Part shown: one piece after another, positions 6,194-15,163 of the stretch
Numbering within the stretch: position 1 is the first letter of the stretch
How the letters are laid out: each line of letters begins with the position of its first letter
NCBI GenBank assembly: GCA_052390035.1
Contig: JBQTHI010000003.1
Coordinates: 1 to 45,023, forward strand
From: JBQTHI01 sp052390035
GTDB taxonomy: Bacteria; Actinomycetota; Acidimicrobiia; Spongiisociales; ZC4RG35
Direction of reading: 5' to 3'
Length of the DNA stretch: 45,023 nucleotides
The notes under the pieces: generated by a model
The model's input: the letters and a program-made list of their open reading frames with translations, nothing else
Database searches by the model: none
What the model was told of the DNA's origin: nothing
Position numbers and translations under genes: made by a program

Positions 6194-7777
6194 ATGGAAC
6201 GACTGCAGCGCCTTGCCTTGAGCCTCGTCCTCACCGCCGTGCTCGTGGCGGCGTGCGGAGGGACCGCCCAAACCACGACGACGGTTGCTCCGCCCCTTTC
6301 CCCTGCTTCCACCACCACCATCGCTCCTGTGCCAGAGGCCCTGGTCACGACAGTGGAAGAACTTCCTCTGGCCACAGTTCAAATCGTCTCCACCGGAACC
6401 TTCGTCACCCCCGACTTCGGTGTCTACGAGGGAGGGGGCAGCGGCTCGGGTTTCATCATCGACCCGGAGGGATTGACGGTCACCAACAGTCATGTGGTCA
6501 GCGGTGCAGGAGTGATCGAAGTTTTCATCGGAGGTGAGCCGGAGCCGGTCAACGCTCAGATCCTGGGCATGTCGGAATGTAACGATCTGGCTGTAATCGA
6601 TCTGGCCGGCGGCGGCTATCACTACCTCGACTGGTTCATCGGTCCCTTGAGTCCTGGGATGGAGGTGATGGCCGCCGGTTATCCGCTCGGTGAGCCACAG
6701 TTCACCGTCACCCGAGGCATCATCTCGAAGAGCGACCATATCGGTGAGACCGAGTGGGCATCGGTCGACGCCATCCTCGAGCATGATGCCCGGATCCGGC
6801 CGGGCAACTCGGGTGGGCCGCTGGTCAACGACAACATGCAAGTTGTCGGGGTCAACTACGCCGGGCGGGGCGACACCGACCAGAACTACGCGGTCAGTGT
6901 GACGGGGGCCGTTGGGGTTATTGAGCTGCTGGCGGAAGGAAGAGACGTCGATTCGGTTGGTATCAACGGCTACGCGATCATTGCCGACGACGGCACGACG
7001 GGGATTTGGGTAGAGACGGTGCAGCCTGGATCCGCCGCCGACCAGGCCGGAGTGGTGGGCGGTGACATTGTCACCCGTCTGGCTGGAGTTTCGCTCGGTA
7101 TAGACGGAACCATGGCGGAATTCTGCGACGTGATCCGGACTCAAGGCACCGATGGGGTGATCCCGGTCGAAGTGCTCAGGTATGACACCAGCCAGGTTCT
7201 TCGCGGCCAGCTCAACGGCGATCCCCTGGCCGAGGCATTCTCGTTTGCCAGTGAGCTGGCGGGGGAAACCACGGTTGAAGAATCGACCAATGTCTACCGC
7301 GAATATGTGGTGATCGGCGACGACACCGGGGCCATGACCGTCGAGGTTCCTGTCGAGTGGGCGGACGTCGACGGTGCCCCCTATGACGACGAACTCGGTC
7401 GATCCATCACCGACGTCCGGGCTGCCTCCGACCTGACGGCGTTCCTCGATAGCTGGAACACACCCGGGATGATCTTCTCGGCGTCGTCGGACTGGGCGGC
7501 GACCACCACGGAAGAGGAGCTGCTCAACGAGCTGCTCGCCTCGATCGAAGAGGTTTGTCTATATGCCGGGCGGGAACCATATGAGGATCCGGCCTACATC
7601 GGCTTCTACGACACTTATAACGACTGCGGCGACACCCTCGCCACCTACGTGGTGGTCGCCGCTCGTCCACCCGATGGAGCGTTCCTCCTCCTCGTGCAGG
7701 TGCAGGCCAACGCCGAGCGAGACTTCGAGGCCCTCGACCGAATCTTGAGCAGCTTCTACGTCGCCGGTGAGGTCTAG
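6194..7777 (+). CDS. HtrA/DegP-like lipoprotein serine protease with PDZ domain
   Basis: The 527-residue precursor has a lipobox VAAC (C21) and a Thr-rich linker, so it is anchored to the outer face of the membrane. The trypsin-like domain (about 60-245) carries the full triad: H100 in TNSHVV, D131 in CNDLAVIDL, and S206 in PGNSGGPL. A PDZ domain (about 250-335) contains GIWVETVQPGSAADQAGVVGGDIV. The remaining residues (about 350-527) form an extra C-terminal domain that I do not recognise; it has a few Cys residues (EEVCLYAG, YNDCGDT) and ends in a hydrophobic strand region. Most HtrA proteins stop after the PDZ, so the tail is unusual. A role in extracytoplasmic protein quality control is likely. 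The 3' end overlaps the convergent lipoprotein gene by four bases (CTAG). Confidence 0.88.
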   Translation: MERLQRLALSLVLTAVLVAACGGTAQTTTTVAPPLSPASTTTIAPVPEALVTTVEELPLATVQIVSTGTFVTPDFGVYEGGGSGSGFIIDPEGLTVTNSHVVSGAGVIEVFIGGEPEPVNAQILGMSECNDLAVIDLAGGGYHYLDWFIGPLSPGMEVMAAGYPLGEPQFTVTRGIISKSDHIGETEWASVDAILEHDARIRPGNSGGPLVNDNMQVVGVNYAGRGDTDQNYAVSVTGAVGVIELLAEGRDVDSVGINGYAIIADDGTTGIWVETVQPGSAADQAGVVGGDIVTRLAGVSLGIDGTMAEFCDVIRTQGTDGVIPVEVLRYDTSQVLRGQLNGDPLAEAFSFASELAGETTVEESTNVYREYVVIGDDTGAMTVEVPVEWADVDGAPYDDELGRSITDVRAASDLTAFLDSWNTPGMIFSASSDWAATTTEEELLNELLASIEEVCLYAGREPYEDPAYIGFYDTYNDCGDTLATYVVVAARPPDGAFLLLVQVQANAERDFEALDRILSSFYVAGEV

Positions 7778-8211
7778 CGCCTCGCCCCCTCCATGGACCC
7801 GACCAGCTTGGTCAGATCAAGGTTGTACAGGGCGCATACGATCTCTCGGTCCCCATCACGCACCCACGTCTCCTCGGTTGGTGTGATCGGGAGTACCTCG
7901 AGGGTTGATGCGGGGTAAGGCAACCCGACATATTCCTCGAACCGGGCGATGCACTGGTCACGGGCGATGTCGTCGATTTCGACGTGACCCGGCCAGGTCG
8001 GGGAGTCGTCATATTCGAAGACGGCGAAGACCTCATTGTCGTGTGGGTCCTGGCAGGGAACCCGGGGGGCGGCATCGACTGCGGCTGAGCGGACGTCGTC
8101 GAAACAAATGCCTACCTCCATATCGGTCACCGGCTCGCCGCACCCGGCCACGACGAGGGCAAGCCACAGCCCCGCCGCCCACCTCCATTCCGATCCGCCC
8201 ACCCCGATCAA
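7774..8211 (-). CDS. septum-formation family lipoprotein
   Basis: The 145-residue product has a signal peptide with lipobox VAGC (C24). The mature part matches the Septum_form-type domain of actinobacteria: VGICFDDV, then PCQDPHDNEVFAVFEYDD, in which C and PHDNEVFA are the recognisable core, and ARDQCIARFEEYVG. The three to four Cys probably form disulfides outside the cell. The family name comes from a proposed link to septation; direct evidence of function is thin. It sits 1 base after the dihydropyrimidinase stop on the same strand, so it is probably co-transcribed, though it has no obvious part in pyrimidine metabolism. Confidence 0.8.
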   Translation of the reverse strand: MIGVGGSEWRWAAGLWLALVVAGCGEPVTDMEVGICFDDVRSAAVDAAPRVPCQDPHDNEVFAVFEYDDSPTWPGHVEIDDIARDQCIARFEEYVGLPYPASTLEVLPITPTEETWVRDGDREIVCALYNLDLTKLVGSMEGARR

Positions 8212-8212
8212 G

Positions 8213-9622
8213 CTAGACGAGGTACTGGTTCAGGTCACGGCGCAGATAGCGGCCGTCACCTTTCTTCCCCACGTACCGATCGTCGCTGATGATGACTCGA
8301 CCGCGGGAGAGGACGGTATCCACCGAACCCATCAGCTCCATGCCTTCGTAACAGGAGTAGTCGGTTCGCATGTGATGGCTGCCGGCCGACAGCATGTGGC
8401 GGCGGTTGGGGTCGAAGATCACAATGTCCGCATCGGAGCCGATGGCCACTGTCCCCTTTTTCGGGAAGAGTCCAAACATTTTCGCCGGGGTGGTGGAGCA
8501 GACCTCGACCCAACGCTCCAGGCTCAGCCGCTCCTCGGCAACCGCACCGTGGTGGATCAGCTCCACCCGGTGCTCTACCCCCGGAAGGCCATTAGGGATC
8601 TTGGAGAAGTCTCCTTCCCCCAGCTTCTTTTGGCGTCCAAGTTCAAGATGGTCCTCGAAATTGAAAGGACAATGATCGGTCGAAACCACCTGCAAATCGT
8701 TGGTGGCCAGACCCGACCACAGGGCCTCATGATGGCCCTCGGCCCGATCCCGCAAGGGTGGGGAGCAAACGAATTTGGCGCCCTCGAAACCCTCTCCCAG
8801 GTCTTCGAGGTCGAGGAACAGGTATTGGGGGCAGGTTTCGGCGAACACGTTGAGGCCTTCGTCCCTCGCCGATGTCACTTCGGCGAGGGCTTCGAGAGCC
8901 GACATGTGGACGATATAGACCGGACACCCGGCCAATTCGGCGAGTTTGATCGCTCGATGGGTGGCTTCTCCTTCCAGGATCGCCTTGCGAACGATGCCGT
9001 GGTGGATGGGGTCGGTCTCGCCGCGGCCCAGAGCTTGAGCGATGAGCACGTCGATGGCGATGCCGTTCTCGGCGTGCATCATGATCGTGGCTCCGTTTTC
9101 GGATGCCTTCTGCATGGCCTGGAAGATCTCCCCATCAGTCGAGTAGAAGACCCCTGGATAGGCCATGAACATCTTGAACGAGGTGACGCCCTCCCCGACG
9201 GCCGTGTCCATCTCCTTCAACGACTGATCGTTGACCTCACCCACGATGAGGTGAAAGCCGTAGTCGATCGCACAGTTTCCATCGGCCTTGCCCATCCAGG
9301 CCTCGAACCCGTCCATAAGGTTCTGCCCCTTGGTCTGGACGGCGAAGTCGATGATGGTGGTGGTGCCTCCCCACGCCGCCGCCCGGGTCCCTGTCTCGAA
9401 GTTATCAGAGGCAAAGGTGCCCCCGAAGGGAAGCTCCATATGGGTGTGGACGTCGATTCCTCCAGGGATCACGTATTTGCCGGCGGCGTCGATCACTTGG
9501 TCGGCGGCCCACTGGTTCCCGGCGAGGCCGAGGGCGGTCACCACTTCACCCTCGATCAGCACATCGGCCTGCTGGCTCCCGGCGGCGTTGATAACCAGCC
9601 CGTTCTTGATCAGTATCGACAC
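8213..9622 (-). CDS. hydA: dihydropyrimidinase (D-hydantoinase family)
   Basis: This cyclic amidohydrolase opens dihydrouracil or dihydrothymine to N-carbamoyl-beta-alanine or N-carbamoyl-beta-aminoisobutyrate. The 469 residues form a metal-dependent amidohydrolase barrel with a complete two-metal site: H59 and H61 (DVHTHMELPFGG), the carboxylated K150 (SFKMFMAYPG), H183 (MMHAEN), H239 (YIVHMSA) and D316 (STDHCPF). The C-terminal beta-sandwich part ends GRYLRRDLNQYLV. The start is a GTG at 9622 with GGAGG four bases upstream. It shares its strand and chromosomal neighbourhood with mmsA, the aminotransferase and beta-ureidopropionase. An allantoinase or hydantoinase activity cannot be ruled out from sequence, but the beta-ureidopropionase nearby favours dihydropyrimidine. 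Confidence 0.93.
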   Translation of the reverse strand: MSILIKNGLVINAAGSQQADVLIEGEVVTALGLAGNQWAADQVIDAAGKYVIPGGIDVHTHMELPFGGTFASDNFETGTRAAAWGGTTTIIDFAVQTKGQNLMDGFEAWMGKADGNCAIDYGFHLIVGEVNDQSLKEMDTAVGEGVTSFKMFMAYPGVFYSTDGEIFQAMQKASENGATIMMHAENGIAIDVLIAQALGRGETDPIHHGIVRKAILEGEATHRAIKLAELAGCPVYIVHMSALEALAEVTSARDEGLNVFAETCPQYLFLDLEDLGEGFEGAKFVCSPPLRDRAEGHHEALWSGLATNDLQVVSTDHCPFNFEDHLELGRQKKLGEGDFSKIPNGLPGVEHRVELIHHGAVAEERLSLERWVEVCSTTPAKMFGLFPKKGTVAIGSDADIVIFDPNRRHMLSAGSHHMRTDYSCYEGMELMGSVDTVLSRGRVIISDDRYVGKKGDGRYLRRDLNQYLV

Positions 9623-9659
9623 ACGACCTCCATTCGTTCAGACGCCGGAACCTAGTCGG

Positions 9660-10265
9660 TCAGCGTGAGGGGAAGTGAGTGGCGTAGTCGGCTTGTGACG
9701 CGGCGATGACCCGGAACGCATGGTCACGGTCGTAATGGCGGAGAATGGTGATGTGGTCCACCTCCCCCGGCCGCAGCTTGTAGGTTTCGAAGTAGTGGGT
9801 GAGGCGTTCGATGAGAGCCGCCGGCAGCTGATCCAGGTCGGTCAGGTCTCCCCAGACCGGGTCCTTCACCAGGACCGCCACCACCTTGTCGTCGGCTTCT
9901 TCCTGATCGAGGAGCTGCAGTCCCCCGACCACTTTGGCGGTGAGCAGGATGTCGGCCCGACCGATGGGGCGCTCGGAGATGACACAGATGTCGAGCGGGT
10001 CGCCATCGCCGCCCTTAGCCCCCGGGCAGAGCGCGGCAACCTGTTCGGCGCAATAAGTGCGGGGAATGAACCCGTAGAGGGTCGGCGGGGATGAGGAGGT
10101 TTGCTGCGGCCGGTCGACCTTTAGATAGCCGGTCGGTTTGTCGACCTCGTATTTGATAACGTCAAAAGGCGTCATTTCGATGTAGGCGGTGACCAGCAGC
10201 GGGGGCTCGGGTCCTGAGACGAGTCCATGCCAGGGATGGGGCCGCCACTCCGTGAAATGGGCCAT
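9660..10265 (-). CDS. ppa: inorganic pyrophosphatase (class A)
   Basis: It hydrolyses pyrophosphate to phosphate in the cytoplasm with Mg2+. The 201-residue protein has the family signature DGDPLD (87-92) providing metal-binding Asp residues, preceded by IKYEVDKPTGYLKVDRP (substrate Lys and Glu residues) and YGFIPRTYC. The stretch DPVWGDLTDLDQLP and H-Y-F-x-x-Y-K also fit. It is somewhat longer than the usual 165-180 residues at the N-terminus, where about 25 extra residues precede the conserved core. It lies 37 bases upstream of hydA on the same strand and may share its transcript. Confidence 0.9.
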   Translation of the reverse strand: MAHFTEWRPHPWHGLVSGPEPPLLVTAYIEMTPFDVIKYEVDKPTGYLKVDRPQQTSSSPPTLYGFIPRTYCAEQVAALCPGAKGGDGDPLDICVISERPIGRADILLTAKVVGGLQLLDQEEADDKVVAVLVKDPVWGDLTDLDQLPAALIERLTHYFETYKLRPGEVDHITILRHYDRDHAFRVIAASQADYATHFPSR

Positions 10266-10319
10266 GCCGGCCGGACCCTAGACGTCCCGCGGCATCCCAC
10301 GCCCCGGAGCGTTAACTTT

Positions 10320-10335
10320 GCACTAGTACGAGTGC
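10320..10335. promoter_or_regulatory. inverted repeat upstream of ABC importer operon
   Basis: GCACT and AGTGC flank a 6-base spacer immediately upstream of a strong ribosome binding site (AAGGAGG, 10339-10345). It could be an operator or a small leader hairpin; nothing else supports either. Confidence 0.25.
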
Positions 10336-10351
10336 TTTAAGGAGGCACCGC

Positions 10352-11497
10352 ATGATAAGAACCATGATCTGGCTCGCCGTGCTGGGGCTGCTCTTGGCAG
10401 CCTGCGGCGGCGGTGGGGCCGCAACGACGGCAGCGGGCGGAGGTGCGGTCACTACGGCCGCCGCAGGGGAGATGGATGCCCTGGTTGCTGCCGCCCAGGA
10501 GGAAGGGACCCTGACCACCATCGCCCTGCCCCACGACTGGTGCAACTATGGGGCGGTGATCGAGGGCTTCAAGGCGAAGTACGGACTGACAGTGAACGAA
10601 CTCGATCCGGGAGCAGGCTCCGGTGAGGAGCTCGAGGCGATCCGTGCCAACAAGGACAACCCAGGGCCCCAGGCACCAGACGTGATCGACGTTGGACTGG
10701 CGTTTGGACCAACGGCGAAGGATGAAGGCCTGATCCAGGCGTACAAGGTGGCGACCTGGGATGACATACCCGCCGACGCCAAAGATGCCGACGGTTTCTG
10801 GTACGGGGACTATTACGGAGTGATGGCTTTGGAGGTCAACAAAGCCGAAGTGGAAAACACGCCGCAGGAGTACTCCGATCTGCTCAAACCCGAATACAAC
10901 GGGCAGGGAGCGCTGTCGGGCGACCCGCTTACCTCCAACGCCGCCATCCTCTCGGTATGGGCGGCTGGTCTGGCTACCGGTGCTTCCGGAGTGGATGCCG
11001 CCCAGGCCGGGCTCGAGTTCTTCAAGGACCTCAACGAGGCGGGCAACTTCGTTCCGATCGATGCCGACTCGCGGACAGTAGGCATCGGGGAAACTCCGAT
11101 CCTGATCGACTGGACCTACAACGCCATCCTCAACGACGTGAACCTGGCAGGGAACCCAGAAATCGACGTGGCGATCCCCAGTCAGGGCCGTCTGGCCGGC
11201 GTCTACGTGCAGGGAATCAGCGCCTACGCCCCCCATCCCAATGCCGCCAAGTTGTGGATGGAGTACCTGTACTCAGATGAGGGCCAGCTCGGCTGGGCCT
11301 CCGGCTATTGCCACCCGATCCGATACCAGGCGATGACCGACGCGGGCACTGTTCCCTCCGAGGTGGCTGGCCAGCTCCCCAGCGTGGAGGGCTCCTATTT
11401 TCCCTCCATTGCCGACATAGATGCGGCGAAGACGGTCATCACCGAAGGGTGGCCGACGGTGGTGGGCGTGGCAGTCGAAGAGAGTGCAAGCAACTGA
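10352..11497 (+). CDS. ABC transporter substrate-binding lipoprotein (type 2, polyamine/iron/phosphonate-like)
   Basis: This 381-residue extracellular receptor has lipobox LAAC (C18) and a Gly/Ala/Thr linker. The body is a type 2 periplasmic-binding fold of the PotD/AfuA/PhnS group: KAKYGLTVNELDPGAGSGEE, QAPDVIDVG, DYYGVMALEVNK, then PILIDWTYNAIL and LWMEYLYSDEGQ. It is the first gene of a four-gene importer with two permeases and one ATPase. An excellent Shine-Dalgarno AAGGAGG stands 6 bases before the ATG. The ligand cannot be read from sequence; this group includes spermidine/putrescine, Fe3+, thiamine and 2-aminoethylphosphonate binders. Confidence 0.85.
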   Translation: MIRTMIWLAVLGLLLAACGGGGAATTAAGGGAVTTAAAGEMDALVAAAQEEGTLTTIALPHDWCNYGAVIEGFKAKYGLTVNELDPGAGSGEELEAIRANKDNPGPQAPDVIDVGLAFGPTAKDEGLIQAYKVATWDDIPADAKDADGFWYGDYYGVMALEVNKAEVENTPQEYSDLLKPEYNGQGALSGDPLTSNAAILSVWAAGLATGASGVDAAQAGLEFFKDLNEAGNFVPIDADSRTVGIGETPILIDWTYNAILNDVNLAGNPEIDVAIPSQGRLAGVYVQGISAYAPHPNAAKLWMEYLYSDEGQLGWASGYCHPIRYQAMTDAGTVPSEVAGQLPSVEGSYFPSIADIDAAKTVITEGWPTVVGVAVEESASN

Positions 11498-12386
11498 CGT
11501 CGACGTCCAGCGAGTAACAGTGGGGGGCGCCAGGCGCCCCCCACGAGTTCGCCTCGCCAACTGGGCGGGAGTGCTCCCTTTCTTCATTTTCTCGGGACTC
11601 TTTCTCATCGGGCCCACGGTGATCCTCGTTTATCGCAGCCTGGAACATCCCGAAGGTGGCCTCACCCTCGAGCACTACGGCGCCTTGACCACCGATACCG
11701 TGATGCGCGCATACGGAATGTCGATCCGAGTGAGCGTCACCACCGCCCTCCTCGGAGGAATTTTTGGCTTCCTTTTGGCCTGGGCCGTGTCCATGGGCGG
11801 ACTTCCCCGGGGTCTACGCTCTGCATTAACGACCTTTTCGGGCGTCGCCTCGAACTTTGCCGGCGTTCCGCTGGCGGCCGCCTTCATCTTCACCCTCGGC
11901 CGGGTCGGAGTGATAACCGCGGCATTTGAACTGCTCGGCGTTGATCTCTACGACACGGGTTTCAGCCTTTACACCTTCTGGGGGCTGACCCTGGTCTACC
12001 TGTATTTTCAGTTCCCGCTGATGGTTCTCGTGATCCTCCCATCACTTGATGGGCTCCGGCGAGAATGGAGGGAGGCCGCCGAGAATCTGGGGGCGACCTC
12101 CAGCCAATATTGGAGGAAGGTGGCGCTGCCCGTGCTGATGCCGTCGATTCTCGGCACCATGATCTTGCTGTTTGGCAACTCTTTCGGGGCCCACGCCACC
12201 GCTTACGCGCTCACCGGCGGTCTGCTCCCCCTCGCTACCTTGCTAATCGGCACCCAGATCTCCGGTGACGTTCTGCACAACCCCGGGCTTGGTTATGCCG
12301 TGGCGGTGGGGATGATCGTCATCATGGGCGTCACCATCCTCTTCTACACCATCCTGCAGCGGCGCTCCGAGAGGTGGCTCGGATGA
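11484..12386 (+). CDS. ABC transporter permease (PotB/FbpB-like)
   Basis: This integral membrane subunit of about 300 residues has some six transmembrane helices, from VLPFFIFSGLFLIGPTVILV near the N-terminus to GMIVIMGVTILFYTIL at the end. The ATPase-coupling EAA loop is visible as EAAENLGATSSQYWRKVALP. Two GTG starts are possible: 11484, overlapping the receptor gene by 14 bases, or 11520 just after it; neither has a good ribosome binding site. The stop overlaps the next permease start (ATGA, 12383-12386), indicating coupled translation. Confidence 0.85.
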   Translation: MQATDVDVQRVTVGGARRPPRVRLANWAGVLPFFIFSGLFLIGPTVILVYRSLEHPEGGLTLEHYGALTTDTVMRAYGMSIRVSVTTALLGGIFGFLLAWAVSMGGLPRGLRSALTTFSGVASNFAGVPLAAAFIFTLGRVGVITAAFELLGVDLYDTGFSLYTFWGLTLVYLYFQFPLMVLVILPSLDGLRREWREAAENLGATSSQYWRKVALPVLMPSILGTMILLFGNSFGAHATAYALTGGLLPLATLLIGTQISGDVLHNPGLGYAVAVGMIVIMGVTILFYTILQRRSERWLG

Positions 12387-13225
12387 CGATCGCCTCCACA
12401 CCCCTTCCGACTGTTGGTGACCAGGCGGCAGTCGGGCCTCCCGCCAAGCGAGGCCGGTTCTGGCCGTTGGTGATTTTCATAGCGGGAGCCATGTATTTCC
12501 TGCTCCCACTCCTCGCCACCTTCTACTGGTCGCTACGTGCCGAGAAGGACGTCTTGGGCTTCGAGGCCTACCGGCGAATCTTTGCCGATCCGAACTTCTT
12601 GCGGACCTTCACCGAGTCGGTGATCAACGCGGTGGTGGCGATCGTCCTCAGCCTCCTGATCATCGTCCCCACCGCATATTGGGTGACGCTTCGCCTTCCA
12701 CGTCTGCGGCCGGTAATCGAGTTCATAACCTTGCTTCCGTTTGTCATTCCCGCGGTCGTGTTGGTCTTCGGCCTGATCCGCATGTACAGCCGCCCGCCCT
12801 TCCTCTTGACCCGAACCTACGACAGTTCCCGGGTTTTGCTCGTCTGTGCGTATGCGGCACTCTCGTTTCCCTACATGTATCGATCGGTGGACAACGGGTT
12901 GCGGGCGATGAACGTGCGTACGTTGACCGAGGCGGCGCAGAGCCTGGGTGCGAGGTGGGGGACCATTCTTCGACGAGTGATTTTTCCCAACCTGCGGGTG
13001 GCGCTCCTGTCGGGGGCGCTCCTGACTTTCGCCATCGTTATCGGCGAACTGACCGTGGCCCTGTTTCTTGCTCAGCAGACCTTCGGCCCGTTCATGGCCG
13101 AGCTGACTCGGAGCAAGGTCTACGAGCCAGCTGCGATGGCCATTGTCGCTTTTGCTCTGACCTGGGCAGCCATGGGTGTGATCGCCTTTCTGACCCGACC
13201 GCGACGTGTCGACAACAAACGATGA
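12383..13225 (+). CDS. ABC transporter permease (PotC/FbpB-like)
   Basis: The second membrane subunit of the importer has 280 residues and six predicted transmembrane helices, starting with FWPLVIFIAGAMYFLLPLLA. Its EAA loop is EAAQSLGARWGTILRRVIFP. ITLLPFVIPAVVLVFGL is a typical central helix. I chose the ATG at 12383 because it overlaps the previous stop as ATGA; an in-frame GTG nine bases upstream is less likely. The 3' end overlaps the ATPase start in the same ATGA manner. Confidence 0.88.
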   Translation: MTIASTPLPTVGDQAAVGPPAKRGRFWPLVIFIAGAMYFLLPLLATFYWSLRAEKDVLGFEAYRRIFADPNFLRTFTESVINAVVAIVLSLLIIVPTAYWVTLRLPRLRPVIEFITLLPFVIPAVVLVFGLIRMYSRPPFLLTRTYDSSRVLLVCAYAALSFPYMYRSVDNGLRAMNVRTLTEAAQSLGARWGTILRRVIFPNLRVALLSGALLTFAIVIGELTVALFLAQQTFGPFMAELTRSKVYEPAAMAIVAFALTWAAMGVIAFLTRPRRVDNKR

Positions 13226-14280
13226 CGGCATTCCTGACCCTTGATCGCGTTCGTAAGACCTTTGTCGACTCGGTGGCTGTCGAAGACTTCAACCTGGCGG
13301 TCGAAGCCGGCGAGTTTGTCTCGTTTTTGGGGCCATCGGGCTGCGGCAAGACCACCACCCTGCGGATGATCGCTGGTTTCGAGACGCCGAGCTCAGGGCG
13401 GATCACCCTGGCGGGCAAAGACATCACCCACGATCGGCCCAGCCAGCGCAACGTCGGGATGGTCTTCCAGTCGTATGCCCTATTTCCCAACATGACCGTC
13501 GCCGACAATGTCGCGTTCGGGTTGAGAGTCCGCAAGGACGACAAGGCCGCGCGGGATGGGAGGGTGGCCGAACTGCTCGAATTGATCCAACTTCCCGACA
13601 AGGGCGCCTCGTATCCACACGAGCTGTCTGGCGGTCAACAACAGCGAGTGGCGCTGGCCCGCGCCCTGGCGATCCGACCCCAGGTGTTGCTGCTCGACGA
13701 GCCATTGTCGGCGCTGGACGCCAAGATCCGCGACGAGCTACGTAATGAGATTCGCCGCATTCAGCGACAGCTCAACATCACCACGGTTTACGTCACCCAT
13801 GACCAGGAGGAAGCCCTCGCCCTCTCCGATCGAGTGGTGGTTATGAGCCGGGGGAGAATGGAACAGGTGGCACCGCCCTTCGAGATCTACAACACGCCTA
13901 CCACCGGCTTTGTCGCCTCGTTCGTCGGCCAGCTCAACCGGCTCGACGGGCGGGTGGTCGAAGCGTCGGCAGGAACGGTGGCAGTTGGAGGAACGGTGCT
14001 CAGTACAACCAGCACGATCGACGCCCAGGCCGGGGAGTCGGTGACTTTGATGGTGCGTCCCGAGGAGCTTGATGTCGGCGATCACGAGTCGAACCAGCTC
14101 AAAGGAGTAGTCGAGTCGGTTAACTTCCTCGGGGCGATCGTCCGTGTCAGAGTGAACTCAGAATCCGGTCCTATCACCGCCGACCTGTTCAACGAGCGTC
14201 TGCTCGAGCTTCCCAAGGTGGACCAAACGGTGACGCTGTGTTTCCCTCCTCACGCCTGCTGGGTAATGCGAAGTAGGTAG
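13222..14280 (+). CDS. ABC transporter ATP-binding protein (PotA-like, TOBE domain)
   Basis: This ATPase powers the importer encoded just upstream. The 352 residues contain Walker A GPSGCGKTT (37-45), the Q-loop VFQSYALFPNMTV, signature LSGGQQQR (135-142), Walker B LLLDEP (156-161), the D-loop SALD and switch H193. A C-terminal TOBE_2-like region (about 235-350; VTLMVRPEELD, GVVESVNFLGAIVRVRV) is characteristic of the PotA/FbpC/PhnT group and fits the receptor type. The ATG overlaps the permease stop by four bases. A small convergent gap of 10 bases separates it from the cupin-cyclase gene. Confidence 0.9.
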   Translation: MTAFLTLDRVRKTFVDSVAVEDFNLAVEAGEFVSFLGPSGCGKTTTLRMIAGFETPSSGRITLAGKDITHDRPSQRNVGMVFQSYALFPNMTVADNVAFGLRVRKDDKAARDGRVAELLELIQLPDKGASYPHELSGGQQQRVALARALAIRPQVLLLDEPLSALDAKIRDELRNEIRRIQRQLNITTVYVTHDQEEALALSDRVVVMSRGRMEQVAPPFEIYNTPTTGFVASFVGQLNRLDGRVVEASAGTVAVGGTVLSTTSTIDAQAGESVTLMVRPEELDVGDHESNQLKGVVESVNFLGAIVRVRVNSESGPITADLFNERLLELPKVDQTVTLCFPPHACWVMRSR

Positions 14281-14290
14281 GACCCAGGAG

Positions 14291-15139
14291 CTATTCGACT
14301 TCGTACAACCGACGGCGTCCGGGCAGCCCTCGTAACTCGAACTCACCGAGGTCGTTAAGGCTGAATCCAGAGTCGGCCAACAAGTCGCGCACGGTGGCGG
14401 ATACCAGGATTCGATTAGGTCCTGAGAGACCCAAGATCCGAGAGGCTTCGTGGACGGCCACCCCGCGAATGTCAGTCCCGGCCAGGTCGATCTCGCCAGT
14501 GTGAATCGCCGCTCGGAGACGGATACCAAGGCCACCCGCGATTTCGCGCAAGGTCATCGCACATTGCAGTGCTCGGGCCGTTCCATTGAAAATGGCCAGG
14601 ACACCGTCGCCGGTGGTCTTGACCACCCTGCCCCCAAAACGGTTCAGGGTGTCGCTCACCCGCTCATCATGGGTCGAAATCAGATCAGCCCATCCGCGAT
14701 AACCAAGCGATTGGGCGAGGGCCGTTGAGTCGACGATGTCGGTGAAGAGAATGGTGGCCGTCACCCGTTCGGTTCCGACATCGGTCAGAGGGAGCCAGGT
14801 GCGGGCTCCCGTCCAAGTCAAATCGATGAAAGGCTCATCGCCGACCACCCAGGCGTCATGTCCCGGCGGGATGTCGAGGACCATCCCCGGAGCGATGTCA
14901 AGCTCGGAGCCGCTTTGGAGCACAACGTGGACCCGGCCCGATAGCGACACTCCGACATGACGGGTCAGGCACCACTCGCCGCCGACGTGGGGTCGAACGT
15001 GGACTGACCACCTCCAACCGGGTTGGTAGACGGTTCGGGAGATTGTCATCCCACCGAGGCTGACCAACTCCGAACGGAGAAGCTCGAGTTCGACGACCTC
15101 ATCAGGCGCATCAAATCTCCCGATGTGTTCGCCGGTCAC
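14291..15139 (-). CDS. cupin and class III nucleotide cyclase-domain protein
   Basis: The 282-residue protein fuses an N-terminal cupin-like beta-barrel (about 25-115; RPHVGGEWCLTRHVGVSLSG, then IAPGMVLDIPPGHDAWVVGD) to a C-terminal class III cyclase homology domain (about 125-282). In the cyclase part the metal-binding Asp residues are present (D134 in LFTDIVDST, D178 in TTGDGV) and R234 is kept, but the transition-state Asn of the VNxAxR motif is His (H230). Catalytic activity is therefore uncertain; it may be a ligand-sensing regulator. No membrane segments are seen. The start is a GTG at 15139. It is divergent from the beta-glucosidase gene with only 24 bases between starts, so the two may share control. 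Confidence 0.85.
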   Translation of the reverse strand: MTGEHIGRFDAPDEVVELELLRSELVSLGGMTISRTVYQPGWRWSVHVRPHVGGEWCLTRHVGVSLSGRVHVVLQSGSELDIAPGMVLDIPPGHDAWVVGDEPFIDLTWTGARTWLPLTDVGTERVTATILFTDIVDSTALAQSLGYRGWADLISTHDERVSDTLNRFGGRVVKTTGDGVLAIFNGTARALQCAMTLREIAGGLGIRLRAAIHTGEIDLAGTDIRGVAVHEASRILGLSGPNRILVSATVRDLLADSGFSLNDLGEFELRGLPGRRRLYEVE

Positions 15140-15163
15140 AGGCCGGCATGCTATGCCTTATCC

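Noticed and set aside
6116..7144. A 342-codon minus-strand frame opposite the HtrA-like gene
   Set aside because: The plus-strand protein has a signal peptide, lipobox and an intact catalytic triad, so the minus-strand frame is a shadow.
8036..9655. A 539-codon open frame on the plus strand opposite dihydropyrimidinase
   Set aside because: It is an antisense shadow of a high-GC gene. The minus-strand product has all six metal ligands of the family; the plus-strand translation has no recognisable domain.
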